Shown: positions 26,243-34,194 of the stretch, in pieces
Position numbering within the stretch: position 1 is the first letter of the stretch
Layout: each line of letters starts with the position of its first letter
NCBI GenBank assembly: GCA_964457365.1
Contig: CAYWFP010000010.1
Coordinates: 4,011 to 68,010, forward strand
Reading direction: 5' to 3'
DNA length: 64,000 nt
Origin: CAYWFP01 sp964457365
Lineage (GTDB): Bacteria; Planctomycetota; SZUA-567
The notes under the pieces: model-generated
Databases searched by the model: none
What the model was told of the DNA's origin: nothing
What the model saw: the letters and a program-made list of their open reading frames with translations, nothing else
Program-made: the position numbers and the translations under genes

Positions 26243-27046
26243 CTACTCCGCCCGCGTCGCCTTGCGCACGATATCCTTGTCGAAGTAGTTGATCGCCATG
26301 CCCGCGTCCACCACCAGCGTCTGCGCGGTAATGCCCGCGGCGCGCGGGCTGAGCAGGAACGCCGCGGCGTCGGCGACCTCCTCGGTGCGCAGCGCCGCCT
26401 TCCGGGGAATGACCTGTTCGGCGTAGAGGTAGCTGTCGACGTAGCCGGGGATGCCCGCCGAGGCGCTGGTCTTCAGCAGCCCCGCGCAGACGGCGTTGAA
26501 CCGGACGCGCGAGAAGTCGGCGAAACTCTTGGTCAGGAACGCCAGCGAGCTCTCGAGCGCGGCCTTGACCGGGGCCATGTAGCCGTAGTTCTCCGCGGCC
26601 ATGCGCGTGGTGCTGATGCTGATGGTCACCACGCCCGCGTCCGGGTCCAGCATCTCCTTCAGCGCGTTGCCGAGCGCGATCAGCGAGTAGCAGGAGATGT
26701 CCACCGCCTGCAGGAAGTCGCGCCTCGGCGTCTCGTGGAACGGCTTCAACCCCTCGGCGTAGTTGGCGAAGGCGATGGCGTGCACCAGTCCGTGCAGCGT
26801 CGGGTGTTTCTCGCGCAGTCTCTCCGGCAGTTCCGCCACGCTCGCTTCGTCGGCGACGTCGCAGACGACCGCGTCGCAGTCGGGAAAGAGCTTTCGCGCC
26901 TGCGCCCGCGTCGCCTCGTCCCTGACCGAGAGGACGACGGTGGCGCCCTCGGCCAGGAGAACCCTGGCGATGTGCGCGGCCACGCTCTTGCGGTTGGCCA
27001 CGCCGGCGACGAGGATCGTCTTTCCGGCCAGATCGAGAAAACTCAT
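26243..27046 (-). CDS. fabI: enoyl-[acyl-carrier-protein] reductase
   Basis: NADH-dependent SDR that makes the last reduction of each fatty-acid elongation cycle. 267 residues. The FabI-type glycine motif GVANRKSVAAHIA replaces the classic TGxxxGxG. The active site Y-x6-K is in YGYMAPVKAAL. The first residues and MSFLDLAGKTILVAGVANRK match the family. The start overlaps the stop of fabZ (ATGA). It is the last gene of a leftward fatty-acid operon. Confidence 0.9.
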   Translation of the reverse strand: MSFLDLAGKTILVAGVANRKSVAAHIARVLLAEGATVVLSVRDEATRAQARKLFPDCDAVVCDVADEASVAELPERLREKHPTLHGLVHAIAFANYAEGLKPFHETPRRDFLQAVDISCYSLIALGNALKEMLDPDAGVVTISISTTRMAAENYGYMAPVKAALESSLAFLTKSFADFSRVRFNAVCAGLLKTSASAGIPGYVDSYLYAEQVIPRKAALRTEEVADAAAFLLSPRAAGITAQTLVVDAGMAINYFDKDIVRKATRAE

Positions 27047-27480
27047 GCCGATTCCTTGTCCGTCAGTGCGCAGGTGAAGCGCACCTGTACGGCGGTTTGG
27101 CCGTCGACGGCGGCGGTGCCCTTCATGTAGACGGCCTTGCCGACCTGGTCGGAGAATTCCGCGCGCAGTTCCACGGTCTCGCCGGGGTGGACCACGCGGC
27201 GGAACTTGGCCTCGTTGATCCTCGCCAGCACCGGCGTGCCTTCGTAGTCGCCGAGGCGGTGGCTCATCAGCGCCGCGCCGGCCTGGAAGATCATCTCGCA
27301 GAGCAGCACCCCCGGCGTGATCGGCTGCTGCGGGTAGTGCCCGGGGTAGACCTGCCGCAGGAGCGGATCGTCCGCGGCGAGGTGTTTCCGGGCGACGACA
27401 TGGTCCTCGGCGAGTTCGAGGATCTCGTCGACCAGCAGAAACGGCGGGCGGTGCGGGATCAGCGTCGTCGGATCGGTCAT
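27043..27480 (-). CDS. fabZ: 3-hydroxyacyl-ACP dehydratase, FabZ-like
   Basis: Hot-dog-fold dehydratase of fatty-acid elongation, 145 residues. Opening LIPHRPPFLLVDEIL is the FabZ signature. The active site is GHYPQQPITPGVLLCEMIFQ: His and the Glu in the helix. The usual GHFPG reads GHYPQ, so the protein may belong to a FabZ/FabA-like side branch. Overlaps fabI by four bases. Confidence 0.85.
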   Translation of the reverse strand: MTDPTTLIPHRPPFLLVDEILELAEDHVVARKHLAADDPLLRQVYPGHYPQQPITPGVLLCEMIFQAGAALMSHRLGDYEGTPVLARINEAKFRRVVHPGETVELRAEFSDQVGKAVYMKGTAAVDGQTAVQVRFTCALTDKESA

Positions 27481-27490
27481 GACGGTCGTC

Positions 27491-28084
27491 CTATACCAGG
27501 GAGTCGCGGTTCTCGTCGATTACCGGATCGAGTCCGTTGGCGCGCATGGTGTCCAGCAGCGCCTCGGAGCCGTTCTTGCGGGCGTAGGCCAACTCGTCCT
27601 CGGTGATGGGCACCACCCAGAGGAAGTCGACCGGGTCGTTCTCGATCTCGAACGTATCGAACTCGTCGGGCTCGAAGTACGGCGCCAGCAGCAGGAACGC
27701 CGTCAGTCTCGAGGCGGAGGCGGCCAGCGCGCGGTCGTTGGGGACGGTATGCCACCAGTGGAGGAAGAGCGCGTCCTTGAACGGAGACACGGCCAGCCCC
27801 TCGAGCGCGTCGAGCATCCAGCTCTCGGGTTTGCGCGCGTAGAGGAAGAGCTCCGCCCGCGGCGCGGCGAGAGCCTTGATGTCCTCGGGGATCTTCTGCC
27901 GCTTGTCGCTCATGCCGCTGGTGATCAGCGTCCAGTGGTTGCGCTCGCCGATGGGCGGAAACTGGTAGGTGTCGATATGCGGGTCGCCGCCGCCGGCGCC
28001 GTGCACCACCGGCTGGCTGACCGGGCCGAAGAAGCGTTCGTAATGCTCTTCGCGCAGCTTGTTCCGTTCGTCCCACGCGCTCAT
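27491..28084 (-). CDS. suppressor-of-fused (SUFU) domain protein
   Basis: 197 residues matching the bacterial SUFU-domain family: HWTLITSGMSDKRQ, PRAELFLYARKP, then DALFLHWWHTVPN, LLLAPYFEPDEFDTFEIEN and VDFLWVVPITEDELAYARKN. The bacterial function is unknown; several members are suspected immunity or interaction proteins. Here it sits inside a fatty-acid operon, 11 bp before fabZ and 11 bp after fabG, an unusual setting with no visible toxin partner. AGGAAAG precedes the ATG. Confidence 0.82.
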   Translation of the reverse strand: MSAWDERNKLREEHYERFFGPVSQPVVHGAGGGDPHIDTYQFPPIGERNHWTLITSGMSDKRQKIPEDIKALAAPRAELFLYARKPESWMLDALEGLAVSPFKDALFLHWWHTVPNDRALAASASRLTAFLLLAPYFEPDEFDTFEIENDPVDFLWVVPITEDELAYARKNGSEALLDTMRANGLDPVIDENRDSLV

Positions 28085-28095
28085 GGAGGGCTTTC

Positions 28096-28836
28096 CTATA
28101 TGCCGCCGGTTACTTCGAGGACGCCGCCGGTGATGTAGGTGGCTTCGCGCGTGGCCAGGAAGAGGGTCGCGTGCGCCACCTCGTCCGGCGATCCGAAGCG
28201 GCGGATCGGGATGCTGTCGCGGAAGCGTTTGTGCTGCTCCGCGGAGAGGTCGGCGATGAGGTCGGTGTCGATGTAGCCGGGCGAGACGCAGTTGACGGTG
28301 ATCTTGCGCTTGGCCACCTCGCGCGCGAGGCTCTTGGTCAGCGCCACCATCCCCGCCTTGCTGGCGGCGTAGTTGGCCTGGCCTTCGAAGCCGAACTTGC
28401 CGCTGGGGCTGGTGACGTTGACGATGCGGCCGTAGCGCTGCGTGGTCATGAGCTGCACGGCGAACTTGCACATGTGGTAGACGCCGGTGAGATTGACCTG
28501 GAGTACGCGGTCCCAGTCGGTCTTGGGCATCATCGCCAGCACCGCGTCGCGGCGGATGCCGGAGTTGTTGATCAGCACCTCCAGCGAGCCGAAGCGTTCG
28601 GGTACTTCCTTGAAGAACGCCTCCACCTCGACATAGTCGGCGACGTCGAACTTCTGTACCAGCAGCCGTTCGCCCGCGTCCTCGTTCTCCCGGCGGAAGG
28701 CTGCGGCCGCCTCGTCGTTGCCGACGTAGGTGGCGATGACCCGGGCGCCGGCGCGCAGGAACGCTTCGCTGACGGCGCGGCCGATCGAGCGCGTGCCGCC
28801 GGTGACCAGCACCGTCTGTCCGGAGAAGTCGTACAT
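28096..28836 (-). CDS. fabG: 3-oxoacyl-ACP reductase, FabG-type SDR
   Basis: NADPH-dependent beta-ketoacyl reductase, 246 residues. It has TGGTRSIGRAVSEAFL as the nucleotide motif, LINNSGI (NNAG-type), catalytic Ser in VTSPSGK, and Y-x3-K in YAASKAG. It ends GGVLEVTGGI, typical of FabG. AAGGGA precedes the ATG. First gene of the leftward fab operon. Confidence 0.88.
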   Translation of the reverse strand: MYDFSGQTVLVTGGTRSIGRAVSEAFLRAGARVIATYVGNDEAAAAFRRENEDAGERLLVQKFDVADYVEVEAFFKEVPERFGSLEVLINNSGIRRDAVLAMMPKTDWDRVLQVNLTGVYHMCKFAVQLMTTQRYGRIVNVTSPSGKFGFEGQANYAASKAGMVALTKSLAREVAKRKITVNCVSPGYIDTDLIADLSAEQHKRFRDSIPIRRFGSPDEVAHATLFLATREATYITGGVLEVTGGI

Positions 28837-28861
28837 GCGCGATCCCTTCAGTCCGCATGGT

Positions 28862-28890
28862 ATCGTACGACAAGGGCGGGAGCCTGTAAA
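28862..28890 (-). promoter_or_regulatory. promoter of the fab operon
   Basis: Leftward TTTACA, 17 bases, TACGAT, 26 bp before the fabG start. Confidence 0.5.
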
Positions 28891-28927
28891 CGCGAAAAGG
28901 CGCGGCCGGGGAAGGGGGCGCGCGGAA

Positions 28928-30043
28928 TCAGCGATCCTGTTGCGCGGCGGTGACTTCCAGCAGCACGATCAGCAGGATGATCCCCAGCGCCAGGCAGAAG
29001 ATCACCACCGCGCCGGCGGTGTCGACCTGCCGCAGCAGCGTCGCCAGTCCGCCGAGGATCAGCCCGAGCAGGTAGATCGTCACCACCGCGCCGCGGCGGC
29101 TGAAGCCCAGGCGGACCAGCCGGTGCGAGAAGTGGTTGGTGTCGCCGACGAAGATCGACCGGCCCCGGAGCAGGCGGATGACGATGACCGAGGCCGCGTC
29201 GAAGAGCGGCACGCCCAGAATCAGCGCCGGCATGAAGGCGGCGTAGAGGCTGCCGCGGCCCTCGTAGAACGTCGTCGCCACGGTCAGGCAGGCGAGAATG
29301 AAGCCGATGAAGAGGCTGCCCGCGTCGCCCATGAAAAGCTTCGCCGGATAAAGGTTGTAGCGCAGGAACCCCGCCAGCGCGCCGACGAAGACCGCCAGCA
29401 ACGCCGCGACGAAGAGCTGCCCCGTCTGCACCGAGACGACGAAGAAGAGCGCTCCGGCGATGGCGGCCACGCCCGCGCTGAGGCCGTCCATGTTGTCGAG
29501 GAAGTTGAAGGCGTTGGTGACGAAGACGATCCAGCCGACCGTCAACAGCAGCGTCAGTACCGTGCTGTGGATGAAGAGCGTCGCGCGGATACCGCCCAGG
29601 GCCACCGCCAGCGCGGTCGCCAGTTGGACGACCAGTTTGGTCCGCGGCGAGAGCCGGTGGAAGTCGTCGATCAATCCGAGCACGAACATGACCGTGCCGC
29701 CGCCGAGGACGAGAAGCAGCTTCCACAGCGTTTCGTCGCCGACGATGCCCGCTACGTGCGGCGCGATGGCGTCGCGCAGATCGTCCCAGAGGATCGCCCA
29801 GCCGCCGAGGGAGACGGCCGCGTGGCAGGCCGCGAGGGTGCCGGTGATCGAGAGCCAGATGGCCACGCCGCCGCCGTAGGGCATCTGCTCGCGGTGGATC
29901 TTGCGCGTGCCGGGGATGTCCACCAGATGGGCGTAACGCGCGAGGCGCTTCATCAGCGGCGTCAGGATCAGCGAGACGATCATGCTGCCCAGGAAGAGCA
30001 GGCCGCAGGCGAGCAGCAGGTTTTCGTCGAGTTCGGGATTCAT
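28928..30043 (-). CDS. polyprenyl-phosphate GlcNAc-1-phosphate transferase, WecA/MraY family
   Basis: Integral membrane enzyme, 371 residues and about ten helices, that loads a sugar-1-phosphate onto undecaprenyl phosphate and starts a cell-surface polysaccharide. Family motifs: DIPGTRKIHREQMPYGGGVA (N-terminal), VLGLIDDFHRL (DD metal site), FVTNAFNFLDNMDGLSAG, and RYNLYPAKLFMGDAGSLFIG. WecA-like rather than MraY because there is no murein cluster around. Its start overlaps the stop of the Nudix gene by four bases. Confidence 0.9.
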   Translation of the reverse strand: MNPELDENLLLACGLLFLGSMIVSLILTPLMKRLARYAHLVDIPGTRKIHREQMPYGGGVAIWLSITGTLAACHAAVSLGGWAILWDDLRDAIAPHVAGIVGDETLWKLLLVLGGGTVMFVLGLIDDFHRLSPRTKLVVQLATALAVALGGIRATLFIHSTVLTLLLTVGWIVFVTNAFNFLDNMDGLSAGVAAIAGALFFVVSVQTGQLFVAALLAVFVGALAGFLRYNLYPAKLFMGDAGSLFIGFILACLTVATTFYEGRGSLYAAFMPALILGVPLFDAASVIVIRLLRGRSIFVGDTNHFSHRLVRLGFSRRGAVVTIYLLGLILGGLATLLRQVDTAGAVVIFCLALGIILLIVLLEVTAAQQDR

Positions 30044-30552
30044 ATCCGGCTCTCCCGGCAGCGGCGGAAGCGGCGGTACTCGTCCTCGAAATTCGGGGTG
30101 AAGACGCCGGTGCCGCGCGCGGCGTCGATCTCGTCAGGGGTCCAGAAACGCAGCGCGTCGATCTCCTCGGCCTGGGGCGCGAACGGTGCTTCGCATGCGG
30201 CCGCATGGCTATAGACCAGTTCGCTCTCGTAGTCGTTGCTATTGACATAGCGGTACAGCAGGCGCGGCGCGAGTCGCTCCGGGTCGATGCCGATCTCCTC
30301 GCGGATCTCGCGCGCGAGCGCCGTCGCGATCGACTCGCCGCTGCGGACGTGCCCGCCGACGGAGGTGTCCCACTTGCCCGGCTGCACGTCCTTGCTCGCG
30401 CTACGCAACTGCAGCAGCAATTCCCCCGCGGCGTTGTGGATCAGGCAGTGGACCACCGGGTGCAGCAGGTCCGGGTTGCCGTGCACCTCCGCGCGCGCGG
30501 CGTGGCCGATCACCGTGCCGTCCTCGTCCACGATGTCGAAGATCTCGGCCAT
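30040..30552 (-). CDS. Nudix hydrolase
   Basis: 170 residues. Complete Nudix box GGHVRSGESIATALAREIRE-EIGI (G-x5-E-x7-REUxEExGU). The overall form (FDIVDEDGTVIGHAARAEVH at the start, then LLHPVVHCLIHN) resembles the YfcD/isopentenyl-isomerase-like branch, so the substrate may be a nucleotide or a prenyl diphosphate. AAGGA lies before the ATG. Part of the hom-apgM transcript. Confidence 0.86.
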   Translation of the reverse strand: MAEIFDIVDEDGTVIGHAARAEVHGNPDLLHPVVHCLIHNAAGELLLQLRSASKDVQPGKWDTSVGGHVRSGESIATALAREIREEIGIDPERLAPRLLYRYVNSNDYESELVYSHAAACEAPFAPQAEEIDALRFWTPDEIDAARGTGVFTPNFEDEYRRFRRCRESRI

Positions 30553-30563
30553 GCCCGTCCTTC

Positions 30564-31742
30564 TCAAGCGAAGAGCAGCGGCAGCAGCGTCTGTGCCGCG
30601 ACCGGCGCGACCTCCGCCACCGCCTCCTCGGTAAAGGCGTCCGGCCCGCCCGCGCCGATACCCGGCCCCCAGAGCGCGAACGGCACCGGGTCGGCCGTGT
30701 GCGTGCGCGATTCCAGCGGCGTCGGATGGTCCGGCAGGCAGAGAATGCGCAGGTCCTTCTTCGCCTCGGCCTCGGCCAGGAGCGCCCCGAGGATATGCCG
30801 GTCGATGTTCTCCAGCGCCCGGACCTTCTCCGCGCTGTCGCCGTTGTGCCCGGCCTCGTCCGGTGCCTCGACGTGGACGGCGACGAAGTCGTGATCCTGC
30901 AGGAACGTCACCGCCGCCGCGCCCTTGCCGCGGTAGTCGGTATCGTAATACCCGGTCGCGCCGGGGACGTCGATGACCGTCAGTTCGCTCAGCCGCGCGA
31001 TCCCCTGCAGCAGGTCCACCGCGCTGATCAACCCGCCGCGCACGCCGAAGCGCGCGGCGAAGGATTCGAGCCGTGGCATCACCCCGCCGCCCCAGAGCCA
31101 CAGTTGCGTCACCGGCGGATGTCCCGCCGCCTGCCGTTTCTCGTTCACCGGGCACTCCGCCAGCAGCTCGCGCGTGCGCGCTTCGATTCGCAGCAGGCAT
31201 CCGGCCTTCTCGCCGACGGGGGCGTGCGGCGCGATGGCCCGGCCGCTGATGTCGTGCGGCGGCGTCCGCGCCGGAACGGCTCCGGCCAGGCCGTCGACGA
31301 CGCAGAGATGCCGATAGCTCTTGCCCGCATGGAGACGCACGCCCGGCATCTCCAGCCGCGCGTTCAGCCAGGCGATCAGTTCGCCGCTCTCGGCGGTCGG
31401 GATATGTCCGGCGGCGTAGTCGCGCATCGCGCCGTCGGCGACGGTGACGGTGTTGGCGCGGAAGACCGCCTGGTCCGGCGCGAGCGTCAGCCCCATGCTC
31501 GCCGCTTCCAGCGGCGCGCGCCCGGTGTAGCAGGTCGCCGGGTCGTAGCCGAGGACCGAGAGGTTCGCCACGTCCGAGCCGGGTTTGAACCCCGTCGGCA
31601 CGGTGAGGACGCGGCCGGTGCGCCCCGCGCGCGCCAGCCGGGCCAGGTGCGGCAACGTCGCCGCCTGCAGCGGCGTGCGCCCCTGCAGCGACGGGTGCGG
31701 CCGGTCGGCGGCGCCGTCGGGGATGACCAGCGCGTAACGCAT
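30564..31742 (-). CDS. apgM: ApgM-type cofactor-independent phosphoglycerate mutase / possible homoserine kinase
   Basis: Alkaline-phosphatase-superfamily protein, 392 residues. Metal site at VIPDGAADRP, then FKPGSDVANLSVLGYDP, HVEAPDEAGHNGD and LPDHPTP. The family is annotated as archaeal-type phosphoglycerate mutase. When encoded beside homoserine dehydrogenase, members have been proposed as an alternative homoserine kinase. Here it is one base from hom on the same transcript, and the window has no ThrB, which favours the threonine-pathway role. Two other phosphoglycerate mutases (gpmA, gpmI) lie nearby. Confidence 0.85.
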   Translation of the reverse strand: MRYALVIPDGAADRPHPSLQGRTPLQAATLPHLARLARAGRTGRVLTVPTGFKPGSDVANLSVLGYDPATCYTGRAPLEAASMGLTLAPDQAVFRANTVTVADGAMRDYAAGHIPTAESGELIAWLNARLEMPGVRLHAGKSYRHLCVVDGLAGAVPARTPPHDISGRAIAPHAPVGEKAGCLLRIEARTRELLAECPVNEKRQAAGHPPVTQLWLWGGGVMPRLESFAARFGVRGGLISAVDLLQGIARLSELTVIDVPGATGYYDTDYRGKGAAAVTFLQDHDFVAVHVEAPDEAGHNGDSAEKVRALENIDRHILGALLAEAEAKKDLRILCLPDHPTPLESRTHTADPVPFALWGPGIGAGGPDAFTEEAVAEVAPVAAQTLLPLLFA

Positions 31743-31743
31743 C

Positions 31744-33036
31744 TCACTCCTCGATACGCAGGCGAACGGTGGGCGCGCGCACGAAGTCTTCGGTGTCGAT
31801 CCGCGCGAGCGCCGCGCGCACGTCGCCCTCGCGGGCGGTATGGGTCACGATGACCAGCGGCACCGCTTCGGCGCTCGTCTCGTGCTGGTGGACGCTGGCG
31901 ATGCTGACCTCGTGTTCGCCGAGAACGGTGCTGATCCGGCCGAGAACCCCGACGCGGTCGGCGATGGTGAAGCGCAGGTAGCAGCGCGAGCGGTAGTCCT
32001 CCATCCGCGCGAGGCGGTAGGCCGGTTCGGGCGAGGGCGTCCAGAACGAGGCGCAGGCGTTCTCCTGCAGCGCGCGCGCCACCTCGACGATGTCGGCGGT
32101 CACCGCCGAGGCGGTGGGCATCTGCCCCGCGCCGCGGCCGTAGAACATCGACTCCTTGACCACATCGCCGATGAGCTCGATGGCGTTGAGCGACCCGTGG
32201 ACGCTCGCCAGCGGATGATCCCGCGGCAGCAGCGCCGGGTGGACCGAGAGGAAGATCTCCTCGTTCTGCGGCCGGCCCACGGCCAGCAGCTTGACGGTGT
32301 AATGCAGCATCTGCGCGAAACGGATGTCCTGCAGGTCGATCCCGGCGATGCCCTCGATGTGAAGCTGCGGGAAGTCGACCCAGGTCTGGAACGCCAACGC
32401 CGAGAGGAGCGCGAGCTTGTGCCCGGAGTCGAAGCCGTCGACGTCGGTGGCCGGGTCGGCCTCGGCGTAGCCCAGCGCCTGCGTTTCGGCCAGGCAGGTC
32501 TGATACGGCACGCCCTTGTCGATCATCTCGCTGAGGATGTAGTTGCAGGTGCCGTTGACGATGCCCAGCAGCGACTGGAACTCGTTGACCACCAGCCCTT
32601 TGCGCAGCGCCAGGATAATGGGGATGCCGCCGGCGACGGCGGCTTCGAAGGCCAGCGGCAGCTTCTTCTGCCGCGCGCGCGCAAAGAGCGGCCCGCCTTT
32701 CTCGGCCAGCAGCGCCTTGTTCGCCGTGACCACGGCCTTGCCCGCTTCGAGCGCTTCGCGCACCACCGCCTCGGCCACGCCGGTGCCGCCGATCAGTTCG
32801 ACGACGATATCGACCTGCGGGTCCGCCAACAGCGCGCGGTAGTCGTCCACGAGCAGCGCTTCGGGCGTGCCGGCGGCGAGGGCTTTCGCGCGGTCGAGTT
32901 CGGCCACGGCGGCCAGTTCGATCGCGATGCCGCTGCGTCGGGCGAGGCGGTCGCGGTGTTGTTGCAGGATCTGGATGACGCCTGCGCCGACGGTGCCGGC
33001 ACCGACGACGCCGATGCGTTTGATCATCTCGGGCAC
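31744..33036 (-). CDS. hom: homoserine dehydrogenase
   Basis: NAD(P)-dependent enzyme reducing aspartate semialdehyde to homoserine, in threonine and methionine synthesis. 430 residues. Rossmann motif GVVGAGTVGAGVIQILQQ; catalytic domain with LLGIVNGTCNYILSEM and EADPATDVDGFDSGHKLALL; C-terminal ACT domain (about 350-430, RFTIADRVGVLGRISTVLGE) for feedback control. The start is GTG at 33036 with GGAG nine bases upstream; an ATG nine bases further in is an alternative. No aspartokinase is fused. Confidence 0.94.
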   Translation of the reverse strand: MPEMIKRIGVVGAGTVGAGVIQILQQHRDRLARRSGIAIELAAVAELDRAKALAAGTPEALLVDDYRALLADPQVDIVVELIGGTGVAEAVVREALEAGKAVVTANKALLAEKGGPLFARARQKKLPLAFEAAVAGGIPIILALRKGLVVNEFQSLLGIVNGTCNYILSEMIDKGVPYQTCLAETQALGYAEADPATDVDGFDSGHKLALLSALAFQTWVDFPQLHIEGIAGIDLQDIRFAQMLHYTVKLLAVGRPQNEEIFLSVHPALLPRDHPLASVHGSLNAIELIGDVVKESMFYGRGAGQMPTASAVTADIVEVARALQENACASFWTPSPEPAYRLARMEDYRSRCYLRFTIADRVGVLGRISTVLGEHEVSIASVHQHETSAEAVPLVIVTHTAREGDVRAALARIDTEDFVRAPTVRLRIEE

Positions 33037-33070
33037 GTTTCTGTTCTCCGGTTACATGCGTAAGAAGGAC

Positions 33071-33099
33071 ATCCTAGGCCCGCGGGCGGATGCTGTCAA
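33071..33099 (-). promoter_or_regulatory. hom operon promoter
   Basis: Leftward perfect TTGACA, 17 bases, TAGGAT, overlapping the last codons of lpxK. One of the best-matching promoters in the window. Confidence 0.65.
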
Positions 33100-34187
33100 G
33101 CGCGGCCACCGGCGCGGGGCGGGGCGGGGTACGCCACCGGTGCGGTGGCCAGCAGTATCGTCAGCATCTCGCGCAGCGGCGTTTCGTCGCGCAGCCGCAG
33201 GTCCACGCCCAGCACGCGCACCGGCTCGCCCGGCACGGCGACGGCCCTGAGTTTGACCGCGTCCTTCTCGGTGGTCACCACCAGGGCCTTGTGCCGCGTC
33301 GCCGCGGCGCGGACGGCCATCATGTCGTTCTCGGTGTACGGGTAGTGGTCGGGAAAGACCATCTGCTCGCAGAGCGTGGCGCCCAGCGAGCCCAGGGTTT
33401 CGGCGAACGCCATCGGCCGGCCGATCGCGCTCAGGGCGACCACCCGCTGTCCGGCCAGGGATTCCAGCTCCTGCGGCGTGCCGTCGAGGGTGGCCAGGCG
33501 CGCGGGTTGATGCACGCTCTCGAGCACCGGCAGCGACGCGACCCGGGCGGCGAGCGCCTGGTCGAGCCGCGCGCGCGCTTCGGGCTTGATCTGGTCGGTG
33601 CGCGTCAGTACCACCAGGTGCGCGCGGTTCAGCGCCGAGGAGAACTCCCGCAACAGCCCCGCCGGCAGCGGCAGCCCGCCGCCGAAGGGAGCGGTGGCGT
33701 CGACGAGGACGATGTCCAGGTCGCGCTCGAGGCGCAGGTGCTGGAAGCCGTCGTCCAGCAGCAGCACGTCCGCGCCATCGCGGACCGCCTGCTGAGCGCC
33801 GAGGGTGCGGTCGCGGCCGGGGTAGAGCGGGATCTCCGGCGCGAGCATGCGGTAGAGCCTGACCTCGTCGGCGTCCTCGGGGTTGCGCGCGCCGTAGCCG
33901 CGCAACAGGATCGCCGGCCGGTGTCCCAGCGTCCGCAGCATCCCCGCGAGCATGCGGACGAACGGCGTCTTGCCGGTGCCGCCGGCGGTGAGGTTGCCGA
34001 CGCTGACCACCGGCACCGGCGGGCGGTGGGTGAGGTGCCAGCCGCCCCGGTAGCTTTTGACACGCAGCCAGGCGACGAAGCCGAAGAGCAGCCCCGCCGG
34101 GGCCAGCAGGCCGCGCAGCAGGGCGCTGCCGGCACCGTGGTCGCCGTCGACGAGACGTTGCAGCCGCAGGATTCGCGTCACGCCCAT
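33096..34187 (-). CDS. lpxK: tetraacyldisaccharide 4'-kinase
   Basis: Inner-membrane kinase adding the 4'-phosphate of lipid A. 363 residues. Walker A NLTAGGTGKTPFVRMLAGML, conserved LLRGYG, and DDGFQHLRLERDLDIVLVDA are all LpxK signatures. N-terminal membrane-associated helix near residues 25-45. Its presence implies an outer membrane with lipid A. Third gene of a leftward transcript, seven bases after the big TPR gene. Confidence 0.93.
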   Translation of the reverse strand: MGVTRILRLQRLVDGDHGAGSALLRGLLAPAGLLFGFVAWLRVKSYRGGWHLTHRPPVPVVSVGNLTAGGTGKTPFVRMLAGMLRTLGHRPAILLRGYGARNPEDADEVRLYRMLAPEIPLYPGRDRTLGAQQAVRDGADVLLLDDGFQHLRLERDLDIVLVDATAPFGGGLPLPAGLLREFSSALNRAHLVVLTRTDQIKPEARARLDQALAARVASLPVLESVHQPARLATLDGTPQELESLAGQRVVALSAIGRPMAFAETLGSLGATLCEQMVFPDHYPYTENDMMAVRAAATRHKALVVTTEKDAVKLRAVAVPGEPVRVLGVDLRLRDETPLREMLTILLATAPVAYPAPPRAGGRA

Positions 34188-34194
34188 CTCCCGG

